Shown here in pieces: positions 31,383 through 31,993 of a stretch of 31,993 bases of DNA (its first letter is position 1; each line of letters begins with the position of its first letter). The stretch is from Porphyromonadaceae bacterium UBA4702 (GTDB taxonomy: Bacteria; Bacteroidota; Bacteroidia; Bacteroidales; Muribaculaceae). The DNA is taken from NCBI GenBank assembly GCA_002404675.1, contig DHKE01000039.1:6419-38411 (forward strand), written 5' to 3'. The notes beneath the pieces were generated by a model that saw only the letters and a program-made list of their open reading frames with translations, ran no database searches and was not told where the DNA came from. Position numbers and translations under genes: made by a program.

Positions 31383-31993
31383 TTATACTGCGACTTTGAC
31401 GGTCTTGCCGCAGATGCGGACAACGTATATGCCGCGAGGCATATTGGGTATATTAGCTGCTGCGCCGCCGTAGACAGCCTTGCCGGTCATGTCATACACC
31501 TCTACAGAACAGCCGTCCTCAACGCCGTCTATGACGATACAACCGTTGACCACCCGGACAGTCATATCCTCGCTGGCCGACTCCTCAACCCCAGCATCCA
31601 TCTCATCGATCTTGCGGAAGTTCTTCCACCCCTCCGCCTCTTCATATTTCTCCTTACAACCTGCTGGTACATAAAGTACTGCACTTTCGTAAGTATTTTG
31701 GCCAAATGTGAAGAAGTAGTAATCGTTGCCATATTTTGGTTTTGCTGGAATTGCAGACTGGCAATAAACTTCTTGTAATAACGGACTGTCCTTAAAATAA
31801 CAGTCGATTTTTTCAACAGTGTTGCCAAAACTGATTGTTTTTAATTCAGTGCATTCATTGAATACACCAGCTGGTATAAAAGTGATGTTATTCCCTATAT
31901 TCACTGAAATGAGAGAGTTACAACCATAAAATAGACCTTCTCCAATTTCAATCACGGAGTTGGGAATATCTATTGTAACTCGTTGGATGAATT
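31383..31993 (-). CDS. BspA-like leucine-rich-repeat surface protein, 3' part, with type IX sorting-like tail
   Basis: The frame is open to the right edge of the window, so the N terminus is missing. What remains begins in repeats of the BspA/LRR_5 type (VTIDIPNSVIEIGEGLFYGC, then SLISVNIGNNITFIPAGVF and ELKTISFGN), about 23 residues each. A non-repeat segment (SAVLYVPAGCKEKYEEAEGWKNF) follows, which is the usual end cap of these proteins. The last ~70 residues (VEVYDMTGKAVYGG ... MPRGIYVVRICGKTVKV) form a sorting-like domain for export by the Por system. The repeat-coding part is clearly richer in A/T than the rest of the window. Such proteins often bind host or bacterial surfaces. Confidence 0.85.
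   Translation of the reverse strand, partial: FIQRVTIDIPNSVIEIGEGLFYGCNSLISVNIGNNITFIPAGVFNECTELKTISFGNTVEKIDCYFKDSPLLQEVYCQSAIPAKPKYGNDYYFFTFGQNTYESAVLYVPAGCKEKYEEAEGWKNFRKIDEMDAGVEESASEDMTVRVVNGCIVIDGVEDGCSVEVYDMTGKAVYGGAAANIPNMPRGIYVVRICGKTVKVAV

Overview
The window reads as a chromosomal segment of a high-GC member of the Bacteroidota, order Bacteroidales; a Muribaculaceae-like genome would fit, but family level is only a guess. The grounds are type IX secretion genes (porU, porV), cargo-type C-terminal sorting domains, an Rnf complex with an RseC-like leader gene, and at least five promoters of the Bacteroidota TTG / TAnnTTTG type with a 20-bp spacer. Coding density is high. Nothing looks like an rRNA, tRNA, CRISPR array, phage or insertion sequence.

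Layout. 1-672: terminator-like hairpin, then a RHH antitoxin / YafQ-type toxin pair. 755-2830 (+): yicC, gmk, nadD. 8188-2817 (-): an RseC-like gene followed by rnfB-C-D-G-E-A, whose 3' end overlaps nadD tail to tail. 9523-8304 (-): HD-domain protein translationally coupled to a small outer-membrane beta-barrel. 9651-11263 (+): membrane acyltransferase overlapping an SGNH-hydrolase lipoprotein. 13144-11273 (-): a promoter, a cobalamin riboswitch in a ~640-nt leader, and a secreted surface protein with a type IX sorting-like tail. 13197-13628 (+): a small helical protein of unknown function. 13650-13740: nine GTTAAC palindromes in 91 bp between convergent genes. 17788-13750 (-): CvpA-like, sufC, sufD, sufS, with no sufB. 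18015-30857 (+): GH25 lysozyme, porU, rex, a degenerate fumarylacetoacetase-fold protein, a second porU-like C25 protease, porV, ispF and a PcrA/UvrD helicase. 31191-30883 (-): cupin. 31993-31383 (-): the 3' end of a BspA-like leucine-rich-repeat protein with a sorting-like tail, running off the window.

How the parts connect. PorU and PorV belong to the attachment complex that releases type IX cargo and fixes it to the cell surface. Two likely cargos (the riboswitch-controlled protein and the leucine-rich-repeat protein) are in the same window. The Rnf complex couples ferredoxin:NAD+ electron transfer to ion pumping, and Rex senses NADH/NAD+, but no direct regulatory link can be read from the sequence. 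The least expected items are two complete PorU-type proteases in one cluster with rex and a catalytically dead FAH-fold protein between them; the B12 riboswitch in front of a putative type IX cargo; and the GTTAAC array.
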